Positions 8,631 to 15,045 of a stretch of DNA of 17,623 nucleotides are shown one piece after another (within the stretch, counting starts at the first letter, position 1; every line of letters begins with the position of its first letter). A program made the position numbers and the translations under genes. The notes beneath the pieces were generated by a model that searched no databases, was not told the DNA's origin, and saw only the letters and a list, made by a program, of their open reading frames with translations. Source of the stretch: Clostridia bacterium (GTDB taxonomy: Bacteria; Bacillota_A; Clostridia; Christensenellales; UBA1750); NCBI GenBank assembly GCA_017413675.1, contig JAFPSR010000009.1, positions 1-17,623 on the forward strand, given 5' to 3'.

Positions 8631-8649
8631 TATAGACAGGCCGTCTATA
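8631..8649. promoter_or_regulatory. Perfect inverted repeat at the transcription start of the SPT-like operon (candidate operator)
   Basis: TATAGAC (8631-8637), 5-bp centre AGGCC, GTCTATA (8643-8649): a 19-bp dyad immediately downstream of the -10. The size and symmetry suit a homodimeric helix-turn-helix repressor such as a TetR- or GntR-type protein. No regulator gene lies nearby in the window. In RNA it could also form a short 5' hairpin. Confidence 0.6.
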
Positions 8650-8703
8650 TGGTTTATTTATTCGAACTTATACCTTATTTCGAAAAGCAGGGAGTGTGAG
8701 TCT

Positions 8704-9894
8704 ATGGACATCTTTGAAAAATGTGACAGCAACCAACTGCTCAAGGAAATCCGGGAAAAGGGAGTATATCCCTATTTCCATGCCCTCGAATCTCGCCAGG
8801 ACGTGGAAGTGGTAATGGAAGGGAAGCGCAGAATCATGCTGGGCTCCAACAACTATCTCGGGTTAACCATCCATCCGGAAGTGATCGAAGCGGGGAAAAA
8901 GGCCCTGGATCAGTATGGGTCCGGATGCTCCGGCTCCAGGTTCCTGAACGGGACATTGTCCATGCATCTGGAACTGGAAGCGGAACTGGCCAAATTCCTT
9001 GGCGTGGAGAGTATCGTAACGTTCTCCACGGGTTTCCAGTCCAACCTGGGAATCATCAGCGCGATCGTAGGAAGAAACGACTATGTGATCTGTGACCGTG
9101 AGAATCATGCAAGCATCTATGATGGATGCAAGCTCAGCTACGGTAAAATGGTGCGCTACCGCCATGCGGACATGGACGACCTCAAACGTGTCCTGGAGAG
9201 CGTTCCGGAACAGGCAGGAAAACTGATCGTTACCGACGGTGTGTTCAGTATGGGCGGGGATATCGCCAAACTGCCCGAAATCGTGGCACTTGCCAGGGAA
9301 TACGGCGCCCGCGTTATGGTGGACGATGCACATGCCCTCGGAGTTATCGGGAAGGGCGGACGCGGAACGGCCAGTTATTTCGGACTGGAAAAGGAAGTGG
9401 ACATTACCATGGGGACATTCTCCAAGTCCCTGGCCAGTCTGGGCGGCTTTATGGCTGCCAGCGGCCGGGTTGCGGACTTTGTCCGGCATGCTTCCCGTCC
9501 CTTCATCTTCTCGGCATCCATGACGCCGGCCTCCTGTGCCTGCGCGCTGACCGCCCTCCGCATCCTGGAAAGGGAGCCGGAAATGGTGGACCGTCTGCGC
9601 GAGAATTCCCAGTATATGCGCGAAGGGCTGAAAAAACGCAGAATCCCTCATATCGATGCGATTACGCCTATTATTCCCCTGTACACCTATGAGGCCCTGC
9701 GTACGCTGGGCATTGCGGCAGACCTGTATGAGGAAGGCGTATTTGTCAATCCCGTGTTGCCCCCGGCCGTCGGTCCGAATGACTGCCTGCTGCGGACAAG
9801 CTACATGGCCAGCCATACCAAACCGATTCTGGATGAGGCGCTGGATGTGATTGACAAGGTTTTCAAGGACGAAAAATGGGCAAGACAGCAGTAG
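8704..9894 (+). CDS. PLP-dependent alpha-oxoamine synthase, serine palmitoyltransferase-like (AONS/KBL superfamily)
   Basis: The superfamily condenses an amino acid with an acyl thioester, losing CO2, to give an alpha-amino ketone. Seen in 396 residues: GVYPYFHALES (20-30), YGSGCSGSRFLNGT (71-84), H135 stacking on PLP in DRENHASIYDG, VDDAHALG with D207 and H210, TFSKSLASLGGF with Schiff-base K241, and R364 near the C-terminus. GVYPYF, GSGCxGSRFLNGTL, FVNPVLPP and MASHT resemble, from memory, Bacteroides serine palmitoyltransferase more than Kbl or BioF. The neighbour supports this: no threonine dehydrogenase or biotin genes, but an overlapping SDR that could be the 3-ketosphinganine reductase. 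Start 8704 has GGGAG 9 nt upstream and lies downstream of the promoter. Serine and palmitoyl-CoA as substrates are inference; glycine or alanine and another acyl donor are possible. Being cytoplasmic and soluble would fit bacterial SPT. Confidence 0.85.
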   Translation: MDIFEKCDSNQLLKEIREKGVYPYFHALESRQDVEVVMEGKRRIMLGSNNYLGLTIHPEVIEAGKKALDQYGSGCSGSRFLNGTLSMHLELEAELAKFLGVESIVTFSTGFQSNLGIISAIVGRNDYVICDRENHASIYDGCKLSYGKMVRYRHADMDDLKRVLESVPEQAGKLIVTDGVFSMGGDIAKLPEIVALAREYGARVMVDDAHALGVIGKGGRGTASYFGLEKEVDITMGTFSKSLASLGGFMAASGRVADFVRHASRPFIFSASMTPASCACALTALRILEREPEMVDRLRENSQYMREGLKKRRIPHIDAITPIIPLYTYEALRTLGIAADLYEEGVFVNPVLPPAVGPNDCLLRTSYMASHTKPILDEALDVIDKVFKDEKWARQQ

Positions 9895-10655
9895 TTACCG
9901 GGGGAAGCAGCGGGATCGGAAAAGCCTGCTGTACCCTCCTTTCGCAAAACGGCTATACGGTGTATGAAATGAGCAGGTCTGGAAAAGACGCGCCGGGGAT
10001 CCGTCATATTACAGCGGATGTGACCCGGAAGGAGCAGGTGGACGCTGCAGTGGAACAGATCCTTGCCAAAACTGGGGTAATCGATGCCCTCGTTTTGAGC
10101 GCCGGCATGGGAATTGCCGGCAGCGTGGAGGAATCCCCGGCAGAGCAGGTGGAAAAACAGTTCTCCGTTAATTTCATGGGTGTTCTGTTTCCAATCCAGG
10201 CAGCGCTGCCGTCCATGCGGGAAAAGAAAGCCGGTTCCATTGTGGTGATTTCCTCTGTGGCAGCTGTAGTCCCGATCCCGTATCAGAGTATGTATTCGGC
10301 GACAAAAGCCGCGCTGAACGCTTTGGTCCTGTCCCTCCGCAGTGAAGTTAAGGAGGATGGGATCCGAGTATGCGGTGTAATGCCGGGGGATACCCGTACC
10401 GGGTTTACCGATGCCAGGATTACGGTTCCGGATTCGAAGTATCCGCATGCCGCGCATGCGATTGCGGTGATGGAAAAGGATGAACGCAGTGGAATGCCAC
10501 CGGAGAGAATCGCGGCCAAAGTCCGGAAGGTTCTCAACAGCCGTTTACCCAGACCGTTGTGTACGGTGGGGTTTTCCTATCATATGATCCTGTTCCTGAT
10601 GCGTGTACTGCCGCAGAGATGGTCTTCGTATTTGGTCGGCCGTATCTACCGTTGA
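9876..10655 (+). CDS. Short-chain dehydrogenase/reductase, candidate 3-ketosphinganine reductase
   Basis: A 259-residue classical SDR. Seen: TGGSSGIG cofactor motif (8-15), D48 after the beta strand, LSAG at 74-77 in place of the usual NNAG, N99, and a catalytic triad of S127, Y140 and K144 (YSATK). The C-terminal 25-30 residues (YHMILFLMRVLPQRW...) are hydrophobic and basic and could lie on the membrane, as in keto-dihydrosphingosine reductases. Its ATG lies inside the end of the SPT-like gene (19-nt overlap), with AAGGA 6 nt upstream, so the two proteins are made together. Reduction of the amino ketone made by the upstream enzyme is the natural inference, but SDR substrates cannot be read from sequence. 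A strong terminator ends the operon. Confidence 0.85.
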   Translation: MGKTAVVTGGSSGIGKACCTLLSQNGYTVYEMSRSGKDAPGIRHITADVTRKEQVDAAVEQILAKTGVIDALVLSAGMGIAGSVEESPAEQVEKQFSVNFMGVLFPIQAALPSMREKKAGSIVVISSVAAVVPIPYQSMYSATKAALNALVLSLRSEVKEDGIRVCGVMPGDTRTGFTDARITVPDSKYPHAAHAIAVMEKDERSGMPPERIAAKVRKVLNSRLPRPLCTVGFSYHMILFLMRVLPQRWSSYLVGRIYR

Positions 10656-10677
10656 GTCCGAACAGAAAAAGAAATAG

Positions 10678-10716
10678 AGCAGCTGGATCCTTCAGGGAAC
10701 CAGCTGCTGCTTTTTT
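10678..10716 (+). terminator. Terminator of the SPT-like/SDR operon
   Basis: Stem AGCAGCTGG / CCAGCTGCT (10678-10686 and 10700-10708), with further TCC/GGA pairing inside the loop, followed by GC and six T residues (10711-10716). Confidence 0.9.
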
Positions 10717-10777
10717 GCAAAGAACAGTCTTCTTTGTTATTTTTTGGTTGCATCCTCCGCACAGTGGCTTCGATTTA

Positions 10778-10806
10778 TTGTTCTTGACAATTAAATATGC
10801 TATATT
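10778..10806 (+). promoter_or_regulatory. Predicted promoter of the MATE exporter gene
   Basis: TTGTTC (10778-10783), 17 bp, TATATT (10801-10806) with a TG extended -10. A perfect TTGACA at 10784-10789 lies only 11 bp from that -10 and so is not the -35 for it. A hairpin GGCAGG/CCTGCC (10831-10850) sits in the leader just before the ribosome binding site. Confidence 0.5.
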
Positions 10807-10865
10807 TGCGGTATTAGAGACGGGAAAGGCGGCAGGCAGAAAGACCTGCCGGAGAAGAATGAAGA

Positions 10866-12239
10866 ATGAGAAAAAGCAGCGTCAACCTGACGGAAGGCAA
10901 TATTTATAAACTGATTATCAAATTCGCACTCCCGATCCTGGTCGGGCAGATTTTCCAGAATCTGTATAACAGTGTGGATGCCATCGTGGTGGGGAATGCG
11001 GTAGGGACCACCGCCCTTGCAGCGGTATCCGCCAGCGCGGATATTTCCCATCTTCTGGTTGGCTTTTTCACGGGTCTGTCGACTGGCGCTGGTGTCCTGT
11101 TTTCCCGCTATTTCGGTGCGGGGGACCATCAGAGACTCCATGATTCCATCCATACGGCCATTACTTTCGCTCTGATCCTGGGAACAGCCATGACCCTGAC
11201 AGGGATCGTGATTACGCCCCTTCTTCTGAAAATTGTGGACTGTCCGCAGGATGTGCATGCACAGGCGATGCTGTATCTAAGGATTTACCTGATCGGGATC
11301 CTTTTCACGGCTATCTATAATGTGGCTTCCGGTGTGCTGCGTGCTGTCGGGGATTCCCGCAGCCCGTTCCGTTACCTGATTATCTCCAGCTTTGTCAATA
11401 TCGCCTTGGATCTTCTGTTGGTCCTGGTTCTGCAGTGGGGTGTGGCAGGGACAGCCATTGCTACGATTTTCTCCCAGCTGATTTCGGTGATCCTGGTTTT
11501 CCGCCGTATGGTGAAAACGGATGATGTTTACCATCTGGTGCTGCGGGATCTGGGAATCAAAAAACAATACCTTGTACAAATTCTGGATCTCGGCCTTCCG
11601 GCTGCCGTACAGGCCAGCCTGACGGCCATCTCGAATCTGTTTGTCACCCGTTATATCAACGGGTTCGGATCGGCTGCCATGGCCGGAATCGGGTCGGCAA
11701 AGAAGATCGACAAGTTTGCCGGAATGGTGGCCCAGTGCCTTGGCCTGTCTGCAGCCACCTTTGTCGGACAGAACTACGGTGCGGGGAAAATCCGCCGTGC
11801 ATACCAGGGCGTGCGTACCTGCCTGATCATAAGCTTCATCTATGTTGCCGTCATAGGGACCATTATCTATACCAATGCATCCCTGTTTGTCAATATCTTT
11901 ACTTCCAATGCAGATGCTGTCTATTACGGCGTAGCGATGATCACGACCATGATGCCGTTCTATTTTGCACAGGCACTGAACCAGATTTTCTCCAATGCGG
12001 TGCGCGGCTTCGGAAAATCCAGAATGGTTATGGTCCTCTCCCTGTTGGGAATGATTGGCTGCCGGCAGATTTTCCTGGCGGTTTCCATGGCCTACAACCA
12101 TTCCGTATACAACATCTATATCGGGTATCCGGTCGGCTGGTTCTTTTCTGCCCTGTTTGTCATGATCTACTATTTTGTCGTGATCCGCAGACGTTTCCGG
12201 CCGGAAGATTCGGCGCCTGCCTCGGAAGCAGAGAAATAA
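10866..12239 (+). CDS. MATE-family multidrug/Na+ (or H+) antiporter
   Basis: Cation-coupled exporter of drugs or metabolites in the cytoplasmic membrane. The 457 residues carry about 12 hydrophobic helices in two homologous halves. Seen: the N-terminal family signature (KFALPILVGQIFQNLYNSVD), GxGxxxLFSRYFGAGD after helix 2, and the matching second-half elements GLPAAVQASLTAISN and FVGQNYGAGK. Length and layout are normal for the NorM/DinF-type family. The substrate is not predictable. Start: GGAG lies 11 nt upstream and a GAAGA directly before the ATG. It is a separate unit from the SPT-like operon (terminator and own promoter between). I see no clear intrinsic terminator after it, so read-through into rsmD is possible. 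Confidence 0.93.
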   Translation: MRKSSVNLTEGNIYKLIIKFALPILVGQIFQNLYNSVDAIVVGNAVGTTALAAVSASADISHLLVGFFTGLSTGAGVLFSRYFGAGDHQRLHDSIHTAITFALILGTAMTLTGIVITPLLLKIVDCPQDVHAQAMLYLRIYLIGILFTAIYNVASGVLRAVGDSRSPFRYLIISSFVNIALDLLLVLVLQWGVAGTAIATIFSQLISVILVFRRMVKTDDVYHLVLRDLGIKKQYLVQILDLGLPAAVQASLTAISNLFVTRYINGFGSAAMAGIGSAKKIDKFAGMVAQCLGLSAATFVGQNYGAGKIRRAYQGVRTCLIISFIYVAVIGTIIYTNASLFVNIFTSNADAVYYGVAMITTMMPFYFAQALNQIFSNAVRGFGKSRMVMVLSLLGMIGCRQIFLAVSMAYNHSVYNIYIGYPVGWFFSALFVMIYYFVVIRRRFRPEDSAPASEAEK

Positions 12240-12282
12240 AGGGACTTTTCTTGCAAAATCCGGCTTTTTTCCAAGGGAACAG

Positions 12283-12311
12283 TTGAGATGAAACCGGTTT
12301 CCTGCTATACT
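12283..12311 (+). promoter_or_regulatory. Promoter of the rsmD-coaD operon
   Basis: TTGAGA (12283-12288), 17-bp spacer, TATACT (12306-12311) with a TG extended -10. Start near 12318, just before the GGAGG at 12328-12332. Confidence 0.82.
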
Positions 12312-12339
12312 GTACAAAAGTAGGCTCGGAGGTTTTTTC

Positions 12340-12912
12340 ATGCGGATCGTAGGGGGGATTTTCCGCTCCCGGAGGATTGCAGGGCCGGAAGGAAATGATA
12401 CAAGACCCACCCTGGACCGGGTTAGAGAAGCCGTTTTCAGCGCGCTTCTCGGACACGTGGAAGAAGCCTCAGTGCTGGATCTTTTCGGAGGCAGCGGGGC
12501 TTATGCCCTGGAGGCTTTGAGCCGGGGCGCGTCTTCCTGTGTGATCAATGATCAGTCGTCCAAAGCGGTGAAAGTGATCCGCAGGAACATCAGTTCCCTG
12601 CAGGTGGAAGACAGGGCTTCCGTGCTGAACCTGCCGTATGCCCAGGCGCTCTCCGTTCTGGAACAGGCAGGAAAACGGTTTTCCCTGGTGTTTCTGGATC
12701 CGCCCTATCACCATGATCTGATCCCTCGGGCCCTGGAAATGATGGATCGAAAGGATCTGTGTACGGATGACGCGGTGTTTGTCTGTGAGACGCAGACGGA
12801 CGAAGAACCGGAGATTCCCGAAGGATATGCCTTTTGGAAAAAACGTGAGTACGGTACGGTCCGGATTACGTATCTTGTGCGAAAACAGCAGAAGGATGGG
12901 GAGCAAGTATGA
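12340..12912 (+). CDS. rsmD: 16S rRNA (guanine(966)-N(2))-methyltransferase
   Basis: Methylates N2 of G966 in 16S rRNA of the small subunit. Seen in 190 residues: the N-terminal MRIVGGIFRSRRI and TRPTLDRVREAVFSAL (21-36), characteristic of RsmD; SAM motif I VLDLFGGSGA (45-54); and catalytic motif IV DPPY (120-123). Length is normal. Its ATG is 7 nt after GGAGG. It heads an operon with coaD, and the two genes overlap as ATGA (12909-12912), the usual arrangement in Bacillota. Confidence 0.94.
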   Translation: MRIVGGIFRSRRIAGPEGNDTRPTLDRVREAVFSALLGHVEEASVLDLFGGSGAYALEALSRGASSCVINDQSSKAVKVIRRNISSLQVEDRASVLNLPYAQALSVLEQAGKRFSLVFLDPPYHHDLIPRALEMMDRKDLCTDDAVFVCETQTDEEPEIPEGYAFWKKREYGTVRITYLVRKQQKDGEQV

Positions 12913-13412
12913 CACATGTTCTGTTTCCAGGCAGTTTTGACCCGGTAACGATCGGCCATATGGACCTGATCACCCGTGCCAGCCGCATGTTCGATACGGT
13001 TACAGTCGCGGTGCTGCACAACAACGCTAAACAGAGTACCTTTACCCTGCAGGAACGTGTTCAGATGCTGGAAATTGCCTCTTCCGCCCTGGACAATGTA
13101 CAGATTGACGCCTTTGAAGGACTGACAGTCCGTTATGCGCAGAAGATTGGAGCGAATGTTCTTCTGCGGGGACTCCGCTCGGCAACGGATCTTGACTATG
13201 AAAAGATTATCGCTGCAACGAACCATTCTCTGGCACCGGAGATCGAAACAGTCTTTCTTCTTACGGATCCCGCTTATGCACATGTGTCATCTTCCATGGT
13301 TAAGGAACTGGCGGGATATGGGGCGGACTTTTCCAAAATGGTTCCGTCCAGCCTGGTGGACTATCTTACCAGACGATTCAGCAATCAATATGACGGCAAG
13401 TCAGATCAATGA
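12909..13412 (+). CDS. coaD: Phosphopantetheine adenylyltransferase
   Basis: Transfers AMP from ATP to 4'-phosphopantetheine, the fourth step of coenzyme A synthesis. Seen in 167 residues: FPGSFDPVTIGH with the nucleotidyltransferase TxGH motif (14-17), R87/R90 in LLRGLRS, and VSSSMVKEL (126-134), equivalent to the conserved ISSTxVRE. Length is normal. It is translationally coupled to rsmD by the ATGA overlap, with GGGGAG 5 nt before the ATG. Confidence 0.96.
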   Translation: MTHVLFPGSFDPVTIGHMDLITRASRMFDTVTVAVLHNNAKQSTFTLQERVQMLEIASSALDNVQIDAFEGLTVRYAQKIGANVLLRGLRSATDLDYEKIIAATNHSLAPEIETVFLLTDPAYAHVSSSMVKELAGYGADFSKMVPSSLVDYLTRRFSNQYDGKSDQ

Positions 13413-13444
13413 TAACAACTTATTCTGTCACGGGAGGAAACAAG

Positions 13445-13906
13445 ATGAATACGCTGGAATTGTTGGATGAACTCGATGATATCCTGAGCAAAGCAACTTC
13501 AGTACCCTTGATGGGCAAACGGCTCGTAGATGCGGACCACTGCCTGGACATCATCGCGGAACTGCGTGCCAATCTGCCGGATGACCTGAAGGAAGCTGAG
13601 ATGATCCTCAATGAGCAGGATCAGATTCTGCATCAGGCCGAAGTGGAAGCGGAGGATATTGTCAAGGAAGCACAGCGTCGTTTTGAAGTTCTGGTTTCTG
13701 AAAGCAGCGTACTGCAGGAAGCCAAGAACCGCGGAGCAGCCATTGTCAATGATGCACAGAAGGAAGCCAATGAGATTGCCGACAGCGTATATGAATATGC
13801 GGACAATCTGCTGGCGGATGTGGAAAAGCAGATGAGTGCTGCTGTCAATCAGGTGCGGAAGAGCCGCGCTGGATTGAACGGGGATCCGGAAAACAATAAT
13901 CAGTAA
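13445..13906 (+). CDS. Coiled-coil protein of unknown function downstream of coaD
   Basis: The 153-residue acidic, soluble protein has no signal peptide or membrane segment. From about 45 to 138 it is a long Ala/Glu/Gln-rich helix (for example ILHQAEVEAEDIVKEAQRRF), very likely coiled coil. It resembles the stalk or 'ATPase subunit b/H-like' proteins often annotated at this position in Bacillota; that label reflects helix composition and not ATPase function. Start: an in-frame ATG at 13409 overlaps the coaD stop as ATGA, but the ATG at 13445 has GGGAGG 6 nt upstream and starts the conserved-looking MNTLELLDELDDIL. It is the last gene of the rsmD operon and is followed by a terminator. Confidence 0.8.
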   Translation: MNTLELLDELDDILSKATSVPLMGKRLVDADHCLDIIAELRANLPDDLKEAEMILNEQDQILHQAEVEAEDIVKEAQRRFEVLVSESSVLQEAKNRGAAIVNDAQKEANEIADSVYEYADNLLADVEKQMSAAVNQVRKSRAGLNGDPENNNQ

Positions 13907-13911
13907 ACGGC

Positions 13912-13938
13912 AAACACCCGCCGCACGGCGGGTGTTTT
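13912..13938 (+). terminator. Terminator of the rsmD-coaD operon
   Basis: Arms 13912-13923 and 13926-13937 are perfectly complementary. The GC-rich core is followed by TTTT. Two more hairpins follow (13953-13973 and 14003-14028). Confidence 0.9.
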
Positions 13939-13948
13939 CATGAACGCA

Positions 13949-14028
13949 TAAAAGGTTCGCATGCGGGGAACCTCTTTTCCTCTGTCCGAACCGGAAAGAA
14001 CGAAAACGCCGGAGGAATCCGGCGTTTT
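13949..14028 (+). repeat. Two further stem-loops before the exonuclease gene
   Basis: AGGTTC/GAACCT (13953-13958 and 13968-13973), followed by CTTTT, and a perfect 10-bp stem (14003-14012 and 14019-14028) ending in TTTT. Both could act as terminators or attenuators. I find no good promoter between them and the exonuclease start, so that gene may depend on read-through or on a non-canonical promoter. Confidence 0.6.
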
Positions 14029-14049
14029 GCAGGTGAGAGGAAGGACAGA

Positions 14050-14991
14050 GTGTATATTGTCTTGGACCTGGAATGGAATCAGCTGTTTCCCGGACAGAGC
14101 GGGATTCCGAACCGGGAAGGAATGATTCTGCGTACGGAGATCATACAGATCGGTGCAGTGAAACTTGATGCGGCAGGGGACATTGTGGATTCCTTTTCAA
14201 CCTTGGTATGCCCGGTTGGGAAAAAGCCCCTGAACCCGAATATTACGAAGGTTACGGGACTTCGGCGCGAAATGCTGAAGGACAGCCCTTTCTTTCCGGA
14301 AGCGGTGGAAAGGCTCCGGGCATGGTGCGGGGAAGACCCGGTTTTCCTGAGCTGGGGCAGGGATGATCTGCCTGTTTTTCTTTCCAATCTGCAGTATCAC
14401 GGATATCCTTTTGATTTCTGTGAGAACTGGTACGATGCACAGCCAATTTTTGCCAGGCAGAATGAGCTTCCCCGCCAGCAGTACAGCCTGATGAGCGCGG
14501 CGGAATTCTATTCACTTGAAACGGAAGCGATCCAGCATGATGCCCTGAATGATGCCATGTATGCAGCCAGGATCTGCCAGAAACTGGACCTGGAAAAAGG
14601 AATTCGGGACGCGGGCAGGCCGGAAAAGATCCCGCAGGAAACTGTGGATTCCGGACTGTTTCCCACAGACAGGAGCGCCGTCCGGAAGGGGATGGAGATG
14701 CGCTATGTCTGTCCGGCCTGTGAAAGGGAACTTGTACAGGTACGGCCGTTTGTCCGGAAAAACCAGCATAGGTTCTTAACCCTGGCAAACTGCCCCGAAC
14801 ATGGGGAACAGATTATCCAGATCCGCTGCTGGGCAAATGGGAAAGCACATTGGAAACTGGCCTGGCAGGTGGAAAAAGCATCTGAAGAAGATAAAAACCG
14901 GTATGAGAAGATGCGGGAAAGGGTCCTTCGTCATGTGGAAGCGGTTCGCAAAAGAAGGGAATCCGGACCAGAAAAAGGGAAAAGCGAATAA
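14050..14991 (+). CDS. DEDDh-family 3'-5' exonuclease with C-terminal Cys/His cluster
   Basis: A 313-residue protein. Residues 1-180 are a DnaQ-like exonuclease domain: D6 and E8 in VLDLEWN, an Asp at 105/106 in SWGRDDLPVF, and H163 and D168 in QHDALNDAMYAARI give the DEDDh set for two-metal hydrolysis. It resembles the KapD/Eri1-like group more than the polymerase epsilon subunit. Residues 219-260 add CPAC (221-224) and NCPEHGE (C248, H251), with C260 nearby, a likely small zinc-binding domain; the tail is charged and helical. The start is a GTG at 14050 preceded by an AGGAAGGA stretch. It converges on the aldose epimerase gene. Substrate (RNA or DNA) is unknown; the zinc domain suggests nucleic acid binding (inference). 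Confidence 0.85.
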   Translation: MYIVLDLEWNQLFPGQSGIPNREGMILRTEIIQIGAVKLDAAGDIVDSFSTLVCPVGKKPLNPNITKVTGLRREMLKDSPFFPEAVERLRAWCGEDPVFLSWGRDDLPVFLSNLQYHGYPFDFCENWYDAQPIFARQNELPRQQYSLMSAAEFYSLETEAIQHDALNDAMYAARICQKLDLEKGIRDAGRPEKIPQETVDSGLFPTDRSAVRKGMEMRYVCPACERELVQVRPFVRKNQHRFLTLANCPEHGEQIIQIRCWANGKAHWKLAWQVEKASEEDKNRYEKMRERVLRHVEAVRKRRESGPEKGKSE

Positions 14992-14992
14992 A

Positions 14993-15030
14993 GAAAAAGC
15001 GGCGGAATACGTTAGGAACGTATTCCGCCG
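14993..15030 (-). terminator. Terminator of the aldose epimerase gene
   Basis: Perfect 14-bp stem (arms 15000-15013 and 15017-15030, 3-nt loop). On the minus strand it is followed by CTTTTTC (14993-14999). It abuts the stop codon of the convergent exonuclease gene, and no T tract exists in plus orientation. Confidence 0.92.
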
Positions 15031-15045
15031 TTGGAATATCCGGGA

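Noticed and set aside
8614..8703. 30-codon N-terminal extension of the SPT-like protein
   Set aside because: The upstream ATG lies between the -35 and -10 elements and so is not transcribed; the ATG at 8704 has its own binding site.
8863..9816. 317-codon minus-strand frame opposite the SPT-like gene
   Set aside because: Lies fully inside a recognised PLP enzyme gene on the other strand.
10784..10806. Perfect TTGACA at 10784 as the -35 of the MATE promoter
   Set aside because: Only 11 bp separate it from TATATT, and no -10 lies at 16-18 bp. The overlapping TTGTTC with 17 bp spacing and a TG extended -10 fits better.
12241..12275. T-rich segment after the MATE gene as an intrinsic terminator
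   Set aside because: It contains TTTTTT but I find no stable stem directly before it.
11277..12410. 377-codon minus-strand frame opposite the MATE gene
   Set aside because: Antisense shadow of a membrane protein; crosses into rsmD and has no supporting signals.
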